Shown piece after piece: positions 28,676 through 37,672 of a stretch of 64,000 nt of DNA. The stretch is from Bifidobacterium felsineum (GTDB taxonomy: Bacteria; Actinomycetota; Actinomycetes; Actinomycetales; Bifidobacteriaceae), in assembly GCF_002802915.1 (NCBI RefSeq), contig NZ_PEBJ01000002.1, positions 225,174 to 289,173 on the forward strand, given 5' to 3'. The first letter of the stretch is position 1. Each line of letters begins with the position of its first letter. The position numbers were made by a program, and so were the translations under genes. Under the pieces are notes generated by a model, which saw nothing but the letters and a program-made list of their open reading frames with translations, was not told where the DNA came from and searched no databases.

Positions 28676-29293
28676 ATGACCCATCAGCCTGTTGATACGA
28701 AATACAGTCCGGAAGCTCGTGATATCTACTTCACGATTCCGAATTTGATCAGTGCGCTAAGAATCATTTCGATTCCGTTCATCACCGCATTGATCTCACA
28801 CCATCAGATGATTGCGGCATTGTCATTGATTGCTATTTCATCGGCATCTGATGGAGTCGACGGCATTATCGCACGCAAATTCAACCAGGTCAGCAAGATC
28901 GGCCAGATTCTTGATCCTCTGGCCGATAGGCTGCTGATTATCTGTTCGATTCTCGCCCTCGGACTTGCGGGCATCATTCCTATGTGGATGCTTATCGTCG
29001 TTGGCCTGCGCGACCTATGGATGGCGATCCAGGTGCTGTGGCTCGCCCAATATGGGTATGGGCCGTTACCGGTGCATTTCGTTGGAAAAGCAGGCACTGC
29101 CTTGCTGATGATCTCCATCGTTGCGTTGATCGTAGCTGACTTGGGCACCAGCGCATTCTTCCACACACTGTATCTGGCGGCTCTTGCGGCTGGTGTCTGG
29201 GGAATCGCAATGTATTGGCTCGCCGGATATATCTATACCCGTCAGGGAGTAACCTTACTGCGCAAGGAACTGGGGGAGAAGTATGGCGCATGA
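28676..29293 (+). CDS. pgsA: CDP-diacylglycerol phosphatidyltransferase, PgsA-like
   Basis: 205 residues, about five membrane helices. The CDP-alcohol phosphotransferase signature is complete: DGIIARKFNQ, then G and DPLAD (DGxxAR-x8-GxxxDxxxD). It is likely phosphatidylglycerol-phosphate or cardiolipin synthase using the CdsA product; specificity cannot be settled from sequence. It starts 14 nt after hisG and overlaps the next gene by 11 nt. The following DUF881/DUF1290 genes match the conserved pgsA2 neighbourhood of actinobacteria. Confidence 0.9.
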   Translation: MTHQPVDTKYSPEARDIYFTIPNLISALRIISIPFITALISHHQMIAALSLIAISSASDGVDGIIARKFNQVSKIGQILDPLADRLLIICSILALGLAGIIPMWMLIVVGLRDLWMAIQVLWLAQYGYGPLPVHFVGKAGTALLMISIVALIVADLGTSAFFHTLYLAALAAGVWGIAMYWLAGYIYTRQGVTLLRKELGEKYGA

Positions 29294-30260
29294 TTCCGTT
29301 GCACCGGTCTCTTTCCCTGTACCGCAGGAGAATACGCCGGTGCATCGTCGCGCCATTTTCTCCCATTCCATACGTGGCATAGACTCCCATCATGCGCTTG
29401 CCGCAACCGATGATGCCGCCATCCGAGTCCGGCGTCGACGTAAAACCGATGATGATTCCCTACGCCTCATCGATGATTTGGTCAATCGTCCGATGGACCC
29501 GATGTTCTCGGATTCCAGATTGGTTCATGAGCATCGTTCTGCGGTATCAATATGGTTCAACCGCATTGTCGTGTTCCTCATCTGTGTAGGCGTCGGTTTT
29601 GCCGGCAGCCTATTCGTCCAGCAGTTGCAGTCCGATCCCCGCAAGCAGGTCAGGCAGACCCTGATTGGTCAGCTGGAGGACCGAAACGATACGATTACGC
29701 AACTTACAGATGACGTCAACGCATTAAAGACCCAGGTCGATGACCAGTCGAAGAAAATTTCCGGCAATGTGAAAAGCGATACCTTGATTCAGGATGAATT
29801 GGTCAACGGCACTGTGAGGGTAACAGGCCCGGGAATCACCATGACATTGGCCGATCCGATTGCCGCAAGTCAATCCGATCAGTCCACCTCTACCCGCGTA
29901 GGTACCAGCAGCAACATTCGTATCGTCACTGATTTGGATTTGCAGCAGCTTGTATCTCTGATGTTCAGCAACGGTGCAGAGGCCATCGCCATCAACGGCA
30001 ATCGCATTGGTGCGCAAACCTCCATTCGCAAGGCCGGCGGGCATATTCTCATTGGCATGACCGCCATCGAAAGCCCATACACCATTGAGGCCATTGGCGA
30101 TAAAAATGTGCTTGCGGAGCAGATGGGCAGCAAAAAACTTGCAAGCCTTTACGATTCATTCAAAAAAGCCGGTATCTACCCTCAGGTAAGTACATCGAAT
30201 TCGATTACACTTGAAGCAGCAGTAGCTGGTGATATCCAGTATGCAGAGAGGAATGAGTAA
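29283..30260 (+). CDS. DUF881 family membrane protein (first copy)
   Basis: 325 residues: a 90-residue basic cytoplasmic part, one transmembrane segment (about 97-118), a coiled coil (about 130-165, ending DVNALKTQVDDQSKK) and the extracellular DUF881 domain with GPGITMTLAD, LVSLMFSNGAEAIAINGNRIGAQTSIRKAGGHI and SPYTIEAIGDKNVL. The family is widespread in actinobacteria and firmicutes near cell-division genes; function is unsettled. GGGGGAG lies before ATG 29283, inside the 3' end of pgsA. Confidence 0.9.
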   Translation: MAHDSVAPVSFPVPQENTPVHRRAIFSHSIRGIDSHHALAATDDAAIRVRRRRKTDDDSLRLIDDLVNRPMDPMFSDSRLVHEHRSAVSIWFNRIVVFLICVGVGFAGSLFVQQLQSDPRKQVRQTLIGQLEDRNDTITQLTDDVNALKTQVDDQSKKISGNVKSDTLIQDELVNGTVRVTGPGITMTLADPIAASQSDQSTSTRVGTSSNIRIVTDLDLQQLVSLMFSNGAEAIAINGNRIGAQTSIRKAGGHILIGMTAIESPYTIEAIGDKNVLAEQMGSKKLASLYDSFKKAGIYPQVSTSNSITLEAAVAGDIQYAERNE

Positions 30261-30592
30261 TGGCAGCGGTTCTAGGTCTGATTATCGGAGTTGTTGTCGG
30301 CGTGTTTGTGCGCCCGGACATCCCCGTTGTTGTGCAGCCCTATTTGCCGATTATGGTGGTCGCCGCTCTTGATGCCCTGCTCGGCGCCGCACGAGCTTAT
30401 TTCGAACGCAGCTTCTCCGACCGAGTGTTCGTCATCTCCTTCCTGGCTAATGTAATCACCGCAACGTTGCTCGTGTTCCTCGGCAATCAGCTTGGTGTGG
30501 GATCCCAGTTGCAGACCGCAGTCATTGTGGTGCTCGGCATTCGAATCTTCTCCAACGTGTCCGCCATCAGACGATTTATCTTCAGAGGCTGA
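30260..30592 (+). CDS. sbp: DUF1290 small basic membrane protein
   Basis: 110 residues, three membrane segments, equivalent to the small basic protein (Sbp) beside ftsZ or pgsA in Gram-positives. RPDIPVVVQPYLPIMVVAALDALLGAARAY is recognisable as the family's core (spelled here in part: LDALLGAARAY). It overlaps the preceding stop codon by one base, suggesting translational coupling. No biochemical role is established. Confidence 0.9.
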   Translation: MAAVLGLIIGVVVGVFVRPDIPVVVQPYLPIMVVAALDALLGAARAYFERSFSDRVFVISFLANVITATLLVFLGNQLGVGSQLQTAVIVVLGIRIFSNVSAIRRFIFRG

Positions 30593-30595
30593 CCC

Positions 30596-31417
30596 ATGGC
30601 ACATAGATCCCGATCAGACAACATGCTGGAGAAGCTTCATAACCAGCATGCCCAAGATAAAGTCAACGACCGGATGGAAACCGGTTCGTTCCCTAAAGTG
30701 CGCAAAAAACCACGCAGGGATTTGAACCGCCATACCAATCGTTCTCGCCTCATATCCTCCATTCTGGTCATGTTCATGTGCGCGTTGCTGGGCTTCGCCT
30801 ATATGAGTCAGATCAACAACACCAAATCGACATATGAGACATTGGACGAAAACGAACTGGTTCGTCTGCTCAATGAGTCGAACACGCAGATTTCCAATCT
30901 TGAACAGCGTAAAAGCCAGCTTTCCAGCCAGCTCAATTCATTGAAATCCGCTGCCAACGAGCAGGAGCAGGCACGCAAGATCGCGAAACAGAATGAGGAG
31001 ACCAGCGGGCTGATTTCCGGTAGATTGGCGGCACGCGGCAGGGGAGTGACCGTCACCATCAGCAAAGGAACTTCCGCTAAAGTCGACGCTTCGATTATGT
31101 TCAATTTAATCGAGGAGCTGCGCAACGCCGGAGCGGAGGTCATGGCTGTGAATACAGTCCGTGTGGTTGCTTCGACCTATATTCAGGATGCTGACGGCGG
31201 GCTGGTCTGCGATGGAATCACTATTGAACCGCCGTATACCGTCAAGGCGATTGGCAATCCACAGGAACTATCCAACGCGGTCGATATCGCAGGCGGAGTC
31301 GGCGCTCAACTTCAAGTCAAATATGGTGCTACTGTCGATGTACAGTCTTCGGACAACATCATCATTGACGAAGTGCGTGAAGCTACGCAAAATAAGTATG
31401 CAAAGACGGTAGAATGA
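30596..31417 (+). CDS. DUF881 family membrane protein (second copy)
   Basis: 273 residues: a strongly basic N-terminus (about 1-48, with KVRKKPRRDLNRHTNRSR), one transmembrane helix (49-68), a coiled coil (about 80-130) and the DUF881 domain (RGRGVTVTISKGTSAK, NLIEELRNAGAEVMAVN, IEPPYTVKAIGNPQEL). It starts 3 nt after the DUF1290 stop. The two DUF881 proteins flanking DUF1290 copy the order in mycobacteria and probably form one membrane complex; that is inference. Confidence 0.9.
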   Translation: MAHRSRSDNMLEKLHNQHAQDKVNDRMETGSFPKVRKKPRRDLNRHTNRSRLISSILVMFMCALLGFAYMSQINNTKSTYETLDENELVRLLNESNTQISNLEQRKSQLSSQLNSLKSAANEQEQARKIAKQNEETSGLISGRLAARGRGVTVTISKGTSAKVDASIMFNLIEELRNAGAEVMAVNTVRVVASTYIQDADGGLVCDGITIEPPYTVKAIGNPQELSNAVDIAGGVGAQLQVKYGATVDVQSSDNIIIDEVREATQNKYAKTVE

Positions 31418-31423
31418 GGAGTT

Positions 31424-31867
31424 ATGACTGATCCGATTCCAAGCGCAGGCGAAACCACCATCATTGGTCTGCCTGCTATTAATGTGTTGCCCGTTACCTC
31501 CACCGGCGATCGTCCGCTGACCCAGGAGGATTTGGATACCATTACCCGTCTGTCTGATGGTACGGCTCTGCTGATTTCCACCAGAGGAGCGGTTTCCGGT
31601 TCCCGTTACCTGCTTGATGAGGATGAGATCACCGTAGGTCGCGATCCTCGCGCCGATATTCTCCTTGACGATTCCACCGTGTCTCGTCAGCATGCGGTGT
31701 TCCGCCGAGTCAATGGACAGTTCTCGGTCATTGATGCGGGAAGCCTGAATGGCACCTATGTGAACCGTCAGCGAGTCGATCAGGCGGTGCTGAAGAACGG
31801 TGACGAAATCATGATCGGCAAGTTCCGTCTCGTCTTCTTTACCAAATCCGCCGTTATCTCTCAATAG
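31424..31867 (+). CDS. garA: FHA domain protein, GarA/OdhI-like
   Basis: 147 residues: a 45-residue tail, then a forkhead-associated domain with GRDPRADILLDDSTVSRQHA and SLNGTYVNRQRV, the phosphothreonine-binding residues (R, S, H, N). Near the N-terminus, GETTIIG resembles the ETT motif whose threonines are phosphorylated by Ser/Thr kinases in GarA/OdhI, switching control of 2-oxoglutarate enzymes. Synteny (after DUF881, before MerR) matches mycobacterial garA, except gcvH is missing. GAGGAGTT before ATG 31424. Confidence 0.85.
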   Translation: MTDPIPSAGETTIIGLPAINVLPVTSTGDRPLTQEDLDTITRLSDGTALLISTRGAVSGSRYLLDEDEITVGRDPRADILLDDSTVSRQHAVFRRVNGQFSVIDAGSLNGTYVNRQRVDQAVLKNGDEIMIGKFRLVFFTKSAVISQ

Positions 31868-31949
31868 TTTTTGACTCTGCACGCCTTACACTGGTTTGAG
31901 GAATTGCAAATCATGCGGTTACTCGCCAGTGTGGGTGAAGGAGTGTGTG

Positions 31950-32582
31950 ATGGGAGCAACGGGTCTGCATCTTCATATTCCGCTCGAGGAGCGTGATAGT
32001 TTGAACGATGAAGCGATTCAGGGGGAGTTGTTCTCCAATGCTGATGAGCAGGAGGCCAAGCGCGGCTACCGCGGCACTGTGGCCTCCAAAGTGGCTGGCA
32101 TTACTTATCGGCAGCTCGACTACTGGGCACGTAAGCAGATTGTCGAGCCTTCGATAACCCCATCGCACGGTTCTGGTTCACGCCGACTATATTCGTTCAA
32201 GGATGTGGTGATTCTCGCCGTGTCCAAACGATTGCTGGATGCCGGCGTGAATCTGCAGAATGTCACTGCAGCCATTGGTTTTCTGACTCAACGAAGCGTT
32301 GAACAGTTGGCTCATGTCACCATCATGTGCGACGGCCAGCATGTGCATGAGTGCACCACCAGCGAGCAAATGCTCGAGCTGCTGCAGAGCGGCAAGGCGG
32401 TGTTCGCCGTCTCGGTCGGCTCATTATGGCACCAGATTGAAGCGGCCTTGGAACACGAGGATTACGTTGACTTGGAAGCACAACCAATGAAAATAAGCGC
32501 CAATCGGCCAATCGACGAGCTGACTGCCATGCGCATGCGCAAAAAGCTCGAGGCTCGACGACTGCAGCGTGAAATGGCTTGA
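31950..32582 (+). CDS. ftsR: MerR-family transcriptional regulator, FtsR-like
   Basis: 210 residues. A winged helix of MerR type (about 34-105) with GITYRQLDYWARKQIVEPS and SRRLYSFKDVVILAVSKRLLDAGVN; no metal-binding cysteines. The C-terminal half (about 106-180) is the effector/dimer region. Position directly after garA matches mycobacterial Rv1828 and corynebacterial FtsR, which activates ftsZ; the equivalent role is inferred. ATG 31950 is chosen from GAAGGAG 6-7 nt upstream. Confidence 0.82.
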   Translation: MGATGLHLHIPLEERDSLNDEAIQGELFSNADEQEAKRGYRGTVASKVAGITYRQLDYWARKQIVEPSITPSHGSGSRRLYSFKDVVILAVSKRLLDAGVNLQNVTAAIGFLTQRSVEQLAHVTIMCDGQHVHECTTSEQMLELLQSGKAVFAVSVGSLWHQIEAALEHEDYVDLEAQPMKISANRPIDELTAMRMRKKLEARRLQREMA

Positions 32583-32596
32583 GACTAGACCCCTGG

Positions 32597-32634
32597 GACG
32601 ATTTGTTGATGCTAATCGGCAAATCGTCTTTTTG
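32597..32634 (+). terminator. Terminator of the pgsA-DUF881-garA-merR operon
   Basis: GACGATTTG (32597-32605) and CAAATCGTC (32620-32628) followed by TTTTTG. Confidence 0.9.
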
Positions 32635-32692
32635 TTATTCACACATCATCGCTGAATATTACTGACTGGAACTCAACAATACGGAGATTGAT

Positions 32693-33094
32693 ATGACGAT
32701 GTTCGTCGAACTTTTGCCGGCATTGCTATGGATTATTGCAGCGGTACTTGCGGTCAACATCATTGGTCTGACTGTGATACGCGGTCATGTGTTGACTCCA
32801 CGCAGCAAACGTCCACCAGTATTCCCAGTGAGTTGGAATATGGTGATGTTGCATGTGGTCTCGTTTGTGATGGCAATTGTACCTTTCCCGGTATATGCGT
32901 TGACCGCTGACCAGATGGATATCGATGTACGCGAATTCTATGAGATGAATGCGTTCATAGCGGCAATCATCATCATCGTCCTGGTAATGCTTGAAATTCT
33001 GGTGATGTATGTTCAGGCGCACAACGCGATGGAAACTGAGATGGACCGGCAACTAGGCCTCGCTGTCCATCACGACAAGCCTACAGAAAAATAG
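32693..33094 (+). CDS. Membrane protein of unknown function
   Basis: 133 residues with three hydrophobic segments (about 7-28, 47-70, 87-110) and a hydrophilic C-terminus. Between helices 1 and 2 is a proline-rich basic loop (TPRSKRPPVFP). CGGAG 6 nt before ATG 32693 (a second ATG is at 32699). No family recognised. It lies just left of a MITE-like element. Confidence 0.7.
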   Translation: MTMFVELLPALLWIIAAVLAVNIIGLTVIRGHVLTPRSKRPPVFPVSWNMVMLHVVSFVMAIVPFPVYALTADQMDIDVREFYEMNAFIAAIIIIVLVMLEILVMYVQAHNAMETEMDRQLGLAVHHDKPTEK

Positions 33095-33235
33095 CCGATA
33101 ATGTACGTTATGTCAGATTGTTTCGCTTCATCTCCTTACCGGTGTATATGGGGACTGCCCCTTTGATCTCGATAATCTGTGATGTGTTTTTAGATATTCG
33201 TCATCTCGCCCAATGCAGTGATAGGACACAAGCAG

Positions 33236-33398
33236 CTGAGGGGTCAGGTATGGTATGTTCGGGCATAAAGCTTGGCCAATGCGCTTCACGCATTCCTCGC
33301 AGCATAGCCGCTCACTTCGCCTACGGACAGTTCACTGGACTGTCCGTAATACGGCTCAGCCCAGAGCGATCCCGAACATACCATACCTGACCCCTCAG
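33236..33398. mobile_element. MITE-like element with 28-bp perfect inverted ends
   Basis: The left end (33236-33263, beginning CTGAGGGGTCAGGTATGGTA) is the exact reverse complement of the right end (33371-33398), giving a 163-bp unit. Inside is a second perfect stem, ACGGACAGT (33323-33331) with ACTGTCCGT (33339-33347). It encodes no protein: a plus-strand frame crosses it but has no ribosome-binding site or domain. No clear target duplication is visible beyond a possible CAG. A non-autonomous transposon or a large structured repeat are both possible. The remaining flanks (33095-33235, 33399-33418) hold nothing I recognise. Confidence 0.65.
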
Positions 33399-33418
33399 CG
33401 TCAGATGCTATATACCAA

Positions 33419-34138
33419 TCAGTGCGAAGCGAAGTAACGATTCACGGCGTCTTCAAGCTGATCGGTGGTTTCGATGATTTCGTAGACGCCGTGTTCTTCC
33501 ATTTCACCTTCCGGAGCATATCCCCAACGACATCCAATGGTATCCAGTCCGCAAGCACGGGCACCATCGATATCGGTGTAACGGTCGCCAATCATGACGG
33601 CCTTATCCCCTTGTGCCGCGTCAAAACCGATTTTATCGAAGCAGTAACGGATAACCTGATCCTTATCGAGGCGCGTGTTGTCTTTGGACGCACCATAGAT
33701 GCCGTCGAGCAGTTCGGTCAGATGGAAATGCTCACAAATCGGAATGCACTGGTATTCGGGTTTGCAGCTGGCCAATGCCAGATAGTAACCATCTTCGCGT
33801 AGTTTCTGCAGCTGCTCACGAATCCCAGGGAATACGACATTCACCAGGCGGCCAGGCACTTTGTTGCCGGGCTCGTTCGGATCATCGAACACGGCTTTAT
33901 CCGCGTAGTAGCTTCGGTAAATATCCACTGCGTGGTCGAGCTCATCATCCGGTACGTGATTACGCTGCAAAGATTCGATGATGGCAGGTCCGATGAATCG
34001 CTTCAACTCAGCGTCATCGGGAACCGGACGTCCCAATGCCTCAAAGGTTTTAACTACGGAAGCGATGATACCGCCATCGGACTTGGTCAGCGTGCCATCG
34101 AGATCAAGTAGAACAACGTTCCTCGGATGCTGTGCCAT
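33419..34138 (-). CDS. HAD-family phosphatase (phosphoglycolate phosphatase-like)
   Basis: 239 residues. Motif I DLDGTLTKSDGG (nucleophile DxDGT), motif II serine/threonine near LALASCKPE, motif III lysine and motif IV GDRYTDIDGARACG are all present, with a helical cap after motif I. Resembles Gph/PgmB-like enzymes; substrate not assignable. ATG 34138 follows GGGGAG 9 nt upstream. Minus-strand, monocistronic. Confidence 0.9.
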   Translation of the reverse strand: MAQHPRNVVLLDLDGTLTKSDGGIIASVVKTFEALGRPVPDDAELKRFIGPAIIESLQRNHVPDDELDHAVDIYRSYYADKAVFDDPNEPGNKVPGRLVNVVFPGIREQLQKLREDGYYLALASCKPEYQCIPICEHFHLTELLDGIYGASKDNTRLDKDQVIRYCFDKIGFDAAQGDKAVMIGDRYTDIDGARACGLDTIGCRWGYAPEGEMEEHGVYEIIETTDQLEDAVNRYFASH

Positions 34139-34221
34139 GGTGAGGTACTCCCCTGTTTTCTTTCTATAGCGTGTTTGTCGCCCACTAATATGTGATGACG
34201 GCGACAGGTCCAGCAATGATT

Positions 34222-34246
34222 ATGCCCAGTCGGTTTGACTGGGCAT
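34222..34246 (-). terminator. Hairpin after rbpA
   Basis: ATGCCCAGTC (34222-34231) and GACTGGGCAT (34237-34246), loop 5 nt, about 50 nt beyond the rbpA stop. The U run is weak. Confidence 0.55.
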
Positions 34247-34298
34247 TGGTTTACGTGTTGTTCACCCACGTATAGTTGGAATCCAACGGGCTACTTGC

Positions 34299-34646
34299 TC
34301 ACTCGTAATCCGGAATCCAACCGTCGCGATGCATCTGCAGACGCTTCTCCAGCAGCTTGGCCAATTCCTCTTCACTACGACGCTCCAGCAGCATATCCCA
34401 GTGAGTGCGGCTCGGCTTGCTGATTTCGTCAGCTTCACGATCCTCATCGCCTTCGCGGTGAGCTACGGCACCACAGCGGCATTCCCACTCATCAGGCACC
34501 TCAGCACCTTCAGCAAACGGCAAGATGGTACGGTGACCCTTCGGGCACACGTATGCCACATCGTTTCTTGCAGCGAAATCCACGTTGTCATCAGATTCCA
34601 GCGACTTCGCTCCGATGCTCATACCCCTGAGGCTACGTTCTGCCAT
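34299..34646 (-). CDS. rbpA: RNA polymerase-binding protein RbpA
   Basis: 115 residues. RbpA binds group 1 sigma factors and stabilises the open complex. Seen are the N-terminal tail (MAERSLRGMSIGAKS), the zinc-binding core (VCPKGHRTILPFAEGAEVPDEWECRCG split into CPKGH and CRCG), the basic linker and the sigma-interacting domain (RTHWDMLLERRSEEELAKLL). AAGGAGG 8 nt before ATG 34646. This family is restricted to actinobacteria. Confidence 0.97.
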   Translation of the reverse strand: MAERSLRGMSIGAKSLESDDNVDFAARNDVAYVCPKGHRTILPFAEGAEVPDEWECRCGAVAHREGDEDREADEISKPSRTHWDMLLERRSEEELAKLLEKRLQMHRDGWIPDYE

Positions 34647-34736
34647 ATTGGCATCCTCCTTGCAATTTCAGTAACCGTACTACTGTACGTAACAGTTCGG
34701 ACTTGATTGGTATTCCCATGCACGTGTGCTGGCTGG

Positions 34737-37316
34737 TTATTCCACCCCGGAGTAGGAGACGATTCCACGATTCACGCGATCAGCCGCTTCGTGTGCGATA
34801 TTCTGCAATGCTTCTCCCCCATCCATCGGCAAGGGCCCGGCGACTGCGATCTGTTGCAAGACGTCGGCCAGGCGTTTTGCTGTGCGTACGAAATCACCGC
34901 CGGTCATATCCGTCCCGTAGAGGCATGCCGCCAGTGACCCGCCATCGGCCCACTCATACATGATGTCCACAATGCCGCAATCCGGTTGTGAGGTTTCTTC
35001 CAGACCATTGTCTTCGCACAACGCATCAATATTGGCGCAGACGCCTTTGAGCTTGGAAGCTGCGATGGCGATCTTGCCGGAAGTTCCCCCTGGATAGTGG
35101 CGTGGCTCCCCCTGCGATCCTCGACGCGACTCATACACGAGGCAGGATAGTACCGCCGCGAATCCGTTGGCATCGAGTTTCTTGAAGATTCCCGCGAGCA
35201 GTGCTTCACACAATTCGAGATCATGCTCACTGTAGATTCGACGCAGCAATCGTCCCTTGTCGGTAAGGGTCATGTCGATACTGCCATCTTCGTGTTCATG
35301 ACGTTCCAGATAGTTGAGCTGACACAGGATATCGCAGATATGGTCGAACTGCCGTGCCACGGAACCGGTTCGGGAATCATAGCGGTTTTGCACGCGTGCA
35401 AGCTCTCGCGTCTCTCTGGCCCATCGGTGCCCCCACTTGAGGTGTTGCTGTAGATCCGGGCAATCGCGGCAGGGATGCTCGTGCTCGGCTTTGCGCAAGG
35501 TGCGGATTTCTTCATCCAATCGTTGGAAAGCTTCAGAACGTTCCTTATCGGTAAGGAATACCTCATGCTTGAGTTTCTTGCGACCTTCCTTCTCGATATC
35601 GCTGAGTTTCGTGCGAATGGTCATGAACTCTTTGAAATCACCGTGATTGCATTGGAATGCCTGTTCATAGCCTTTCAGCGCGGTTTTCAGTGTAGTGATC
35701 TGCGATTCGAGTTGCCATGCCGATTCATTGGCCTCCCATTGGGCAAACGACTGATCCAATGTGACGCGGGCCGTTTCGTAATCGCTGGAGTTCAGCAGGT
35801 TCACGGCCATATTGAACGTCGGTCGGAAACTGGAATGCAATGGATAGACGCGCTTGGACGACAGTGCGGCGGCAGTGGCTGGTATGAAATCCTGATGATC
35901 GACGACGATGGCATGGCCGATGGTATCGATGCCTCGACGACCAGCGCGCCCAGTGAGCTGTGTGAACTCGCCAGGTGTCAATGCCACGTGCCCAGTACCA
36001 TTGAATTTCTCTAGTTTTTCCACCACCACACAACGGGCTGGCATATTGATGCCTAATGCCAAGGTCTCGGTGGCGAATACCATCTTGACCAAACCCTCTT
36101 CAAAGAGCCGTTCGACGATTTGCCGGAAGAGAGCGATCATACCGGCATGATGGGAGGCGAATCCTTCCTCCAAAGCGAACCGGAACTTCGAGAAGTGCAG
36201 GGCTTTCAAATCCTCTTGATTGAGCTGTCCCTCCACCATCTCGTCCACGATGCGACGAATCTTGACGGCTTCCTCATCCGTAGTGAGTTCCAGACCGGCA
36301 TTGATGCATTGTTCCACAGCCTGATCGCACCCATTACGGGAGAAGATGAAGTAGATTCCCGGCAGCATGCCGAGGAAATTCAATTCATCGACAACCGCCC
36401 AGCGGCGTGGAGTATGCCGCTGTGGTTTGGGCGTATGCCCCTTAGGTCCTTTGCCTTTGAACCCTTTACGCTTATCCGGCCGTTGTTCGCCGCGGCGTCT
36501 TGCCGCCTTGCGATCAAAACGGTCAAGGGTATTAATTAATTCCGGATTCAACTTCGTGGTTTGCTGTCCGCTACCATCACGGCGATAGAGATCGAGCACC
36601 TGAGGTTCGGTGTGGTCGTCTGCCTGCACGATAACATGCTGTTCCAATGGCACCGGGCGATGCTCGCTGATCACCAATTTGGTATCGCCTCGAACCGATG
36701 CGATCCAGTTGGAGAAATCCTCCACATTAGACACCGTTGCGGAAAGCCCGACGATTTTCACCGTTTTCGGGAGATGGATGATGACTTCCTCCCAGACCGG
36801 GCCACGGAACCGGTCAGCAAGATAATGCACCTCATCCAAAATCACATAGCGTAAGGCCGTAAGCGTTGTAGAGCGTTCGTAAATCATATTACGAAGCACT
36901 TCGGTGGTCATCACCACGATGTCGGCTTCGGAGTTGATGGAGGTGTCTCCAGTGAGTAGGCCTACCTTATCCGGACCATACACCTCAACGAGATCGTGGT
37001 ATTTCTGATTGCTCAGCGCTTTGATTGGTGTCGTATAGAATGCTTTGACATTGCGATCCTGTGCAAGATAAATGGCGAAGTCCGCCACCACTGTTTTGCC
37101 TGCACCCGTGGGAGCGGCGACGAGCACATTGCTACCTGCTTCAAGAGCTTCATTGGCTTCGGTCTGGAAGTCATCCAAATCAAACGGTAATGTGGCAGCG
37201 AATCGAGCCGCAACCGAAGCACGACGCTGTTTGACCTTCTGAAATGATGCGTACCGCTGTGAAGGACTCAGCGTTGTCGTGGATGCTTCAGCCTTCTTGT
37301 GATGGTGACGTGCCAT
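34737..37316 (-). CDS. helY: Ski2/Mtr4-like DEAD-box helicase HelY
   Basis: 859 residues. Helicase motifs in order: Q/F-DLDDFQTEA, Walker A VAAPTGAGKT, YTTPIKALSNQK, LTGDTSI, MTTEVLRNM, DEVHYLAD (DEVH box), GLSATVSN, then in the second RecA domain EGFASHHAGM, FATETLALGINMPA and QLTGRAGRRG. A basic insertion (about 270-300: RRRGEQRPDKRKG) and a C-terminal DSHCT-like region follow. Family members unwind structured RNA. Start ATG 37316 has a weak ribosome-binding site. It forms a minus-strand unit with the small membrane protein and pafBC upstream. Confidence 0.95.
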   Translation of the reverse strand: MARHHHKKAEASTTTLSPSQRYASFQKVKQRRASVAARFAATLPFDLDDFQTEANEALEAGSNVLVAAPTGAGKTVVADFAIYLAQDRNVKAFYTTPIKALSNQKYHDLVEVYGPDKVGLLTGDTSINSEADIVVMTTEVLRNMIYERSTTLTALRYVILDEVHYLADRFRGPVWEEVIIHLPKTVKIVGLSATVSNVEDFSNWIASVRGDTKLVISEHRPVPLEQHVIVQADDHTEPQVLDLYRRDGSGQQTTKLNPELINTLDRFDRKAARRRGEQRPDKRKGFKGKGPKGHTPKPQRHTPRRWAVVDELNFLGMLPGIYFIFSRNGCDQAVEQCINAGLELTTDEEAVKIRRIVDEMVEGQLNQEDLKALHFSKFRFALEEGFASHHAGMIALFRQIVERLFEEGLVKMVFATETLALGINMPARCVVVEKLEKFNGTGHVALTPGEFTQLTGRAGRRGIDTIGHAIVVDHQDFIPATAAALSSKRVYPLHSSFRPTFNMAVNLLNSSDYETARVTLDQSFAQWEANESAWQLESQITTLKTALKGYEQAFQCNHGDFKEFMTIRTKLSDIEKEGRKKLKHEVFLTDKERSEAFQRLDEEIRTLRKAEHEHPCRDCPDLQQHLKWGHRWARETRELARVQNRYDSRTGSVARQFDHICDILCQLNYLERHEHEDGSIDMTLTDKGRLLRRIYSEHDLELCEALLAGIFKKLDANGFAAVLSCLVYESRRGSQGEPRHYPGGTSGKIAIAASKLKGVCANIDALCEDNGLEETSQPDCGIVDIMYEWADGGSLAACLYGTDMTGGDFVRTAKRLADVLQQIAVAGPLPMDGGEALQNIAHEAADRVNRGIVSYSGVE

Positions 37317-37345
37317 GATGCTTTCTATCTCGTGGATGGACCAGT

Positions 37346-37663
37346 TTAGCTATTGAACTTCTTCCATCTGCTCCAAGTTTGAATATGGCGTTCCCGCTTG
37401 GCGGCCTGAAGCTCAATAACCTCTGCGTGGGCATCGGCATAACGTTCTTGTGCCACACGCAATGGCTGGGTGAACGTGATGGGCGTCTCCGGACGCACAA
37501 CATCATCAGCTTGGCCCATTGCAGCGATTTTTTCGCCTACGCGTGCACCGATCTCACTGGAATCACGTAAGGCTCGCATACCATGCATTCCCGCATATAC
37601 CAGTCCGGCGATGATCATGGCCAGCATGAACAACGCCAGCACCAGCCATATCCACCAAGGCAT
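37346..37663 (-). CDS. Small membrane protein between pafBC and helY
   Basis: 105 residues: one N-terminal helix (MPWWIWLVLALFMLAMII, about 3-26), then a soluble tail rich in Arg/Glu/Ala, likely helical (LRVAQERYADAHAEVIELQAA). AAGGAG overlaps the end of the preceding pafBC gene, so it is probably translationally coupled. No family recognised; actinobacteria often carry a short membrane protein (TatA-like or uncharacterised) next to pafC. Confidence 0.72.
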   Translation of the reverse strand: MPWWIWLVLALFMLAMIIAGLVYAGMHGMRALRDSSEIGARVGEKIAAMGQADDVVRPETPITFTQPLRVAQERYADAHAEVIELQAAKRERHIQTWSRWKKFNS

Positions 37664-37672
37664 AGGAACTCC

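Noticed and set aside
33118..33390. Plus-strand frame crossing the inverted-repeat element
   Set aside because: It is a by-product of the palindromic element; no start signal or domain.
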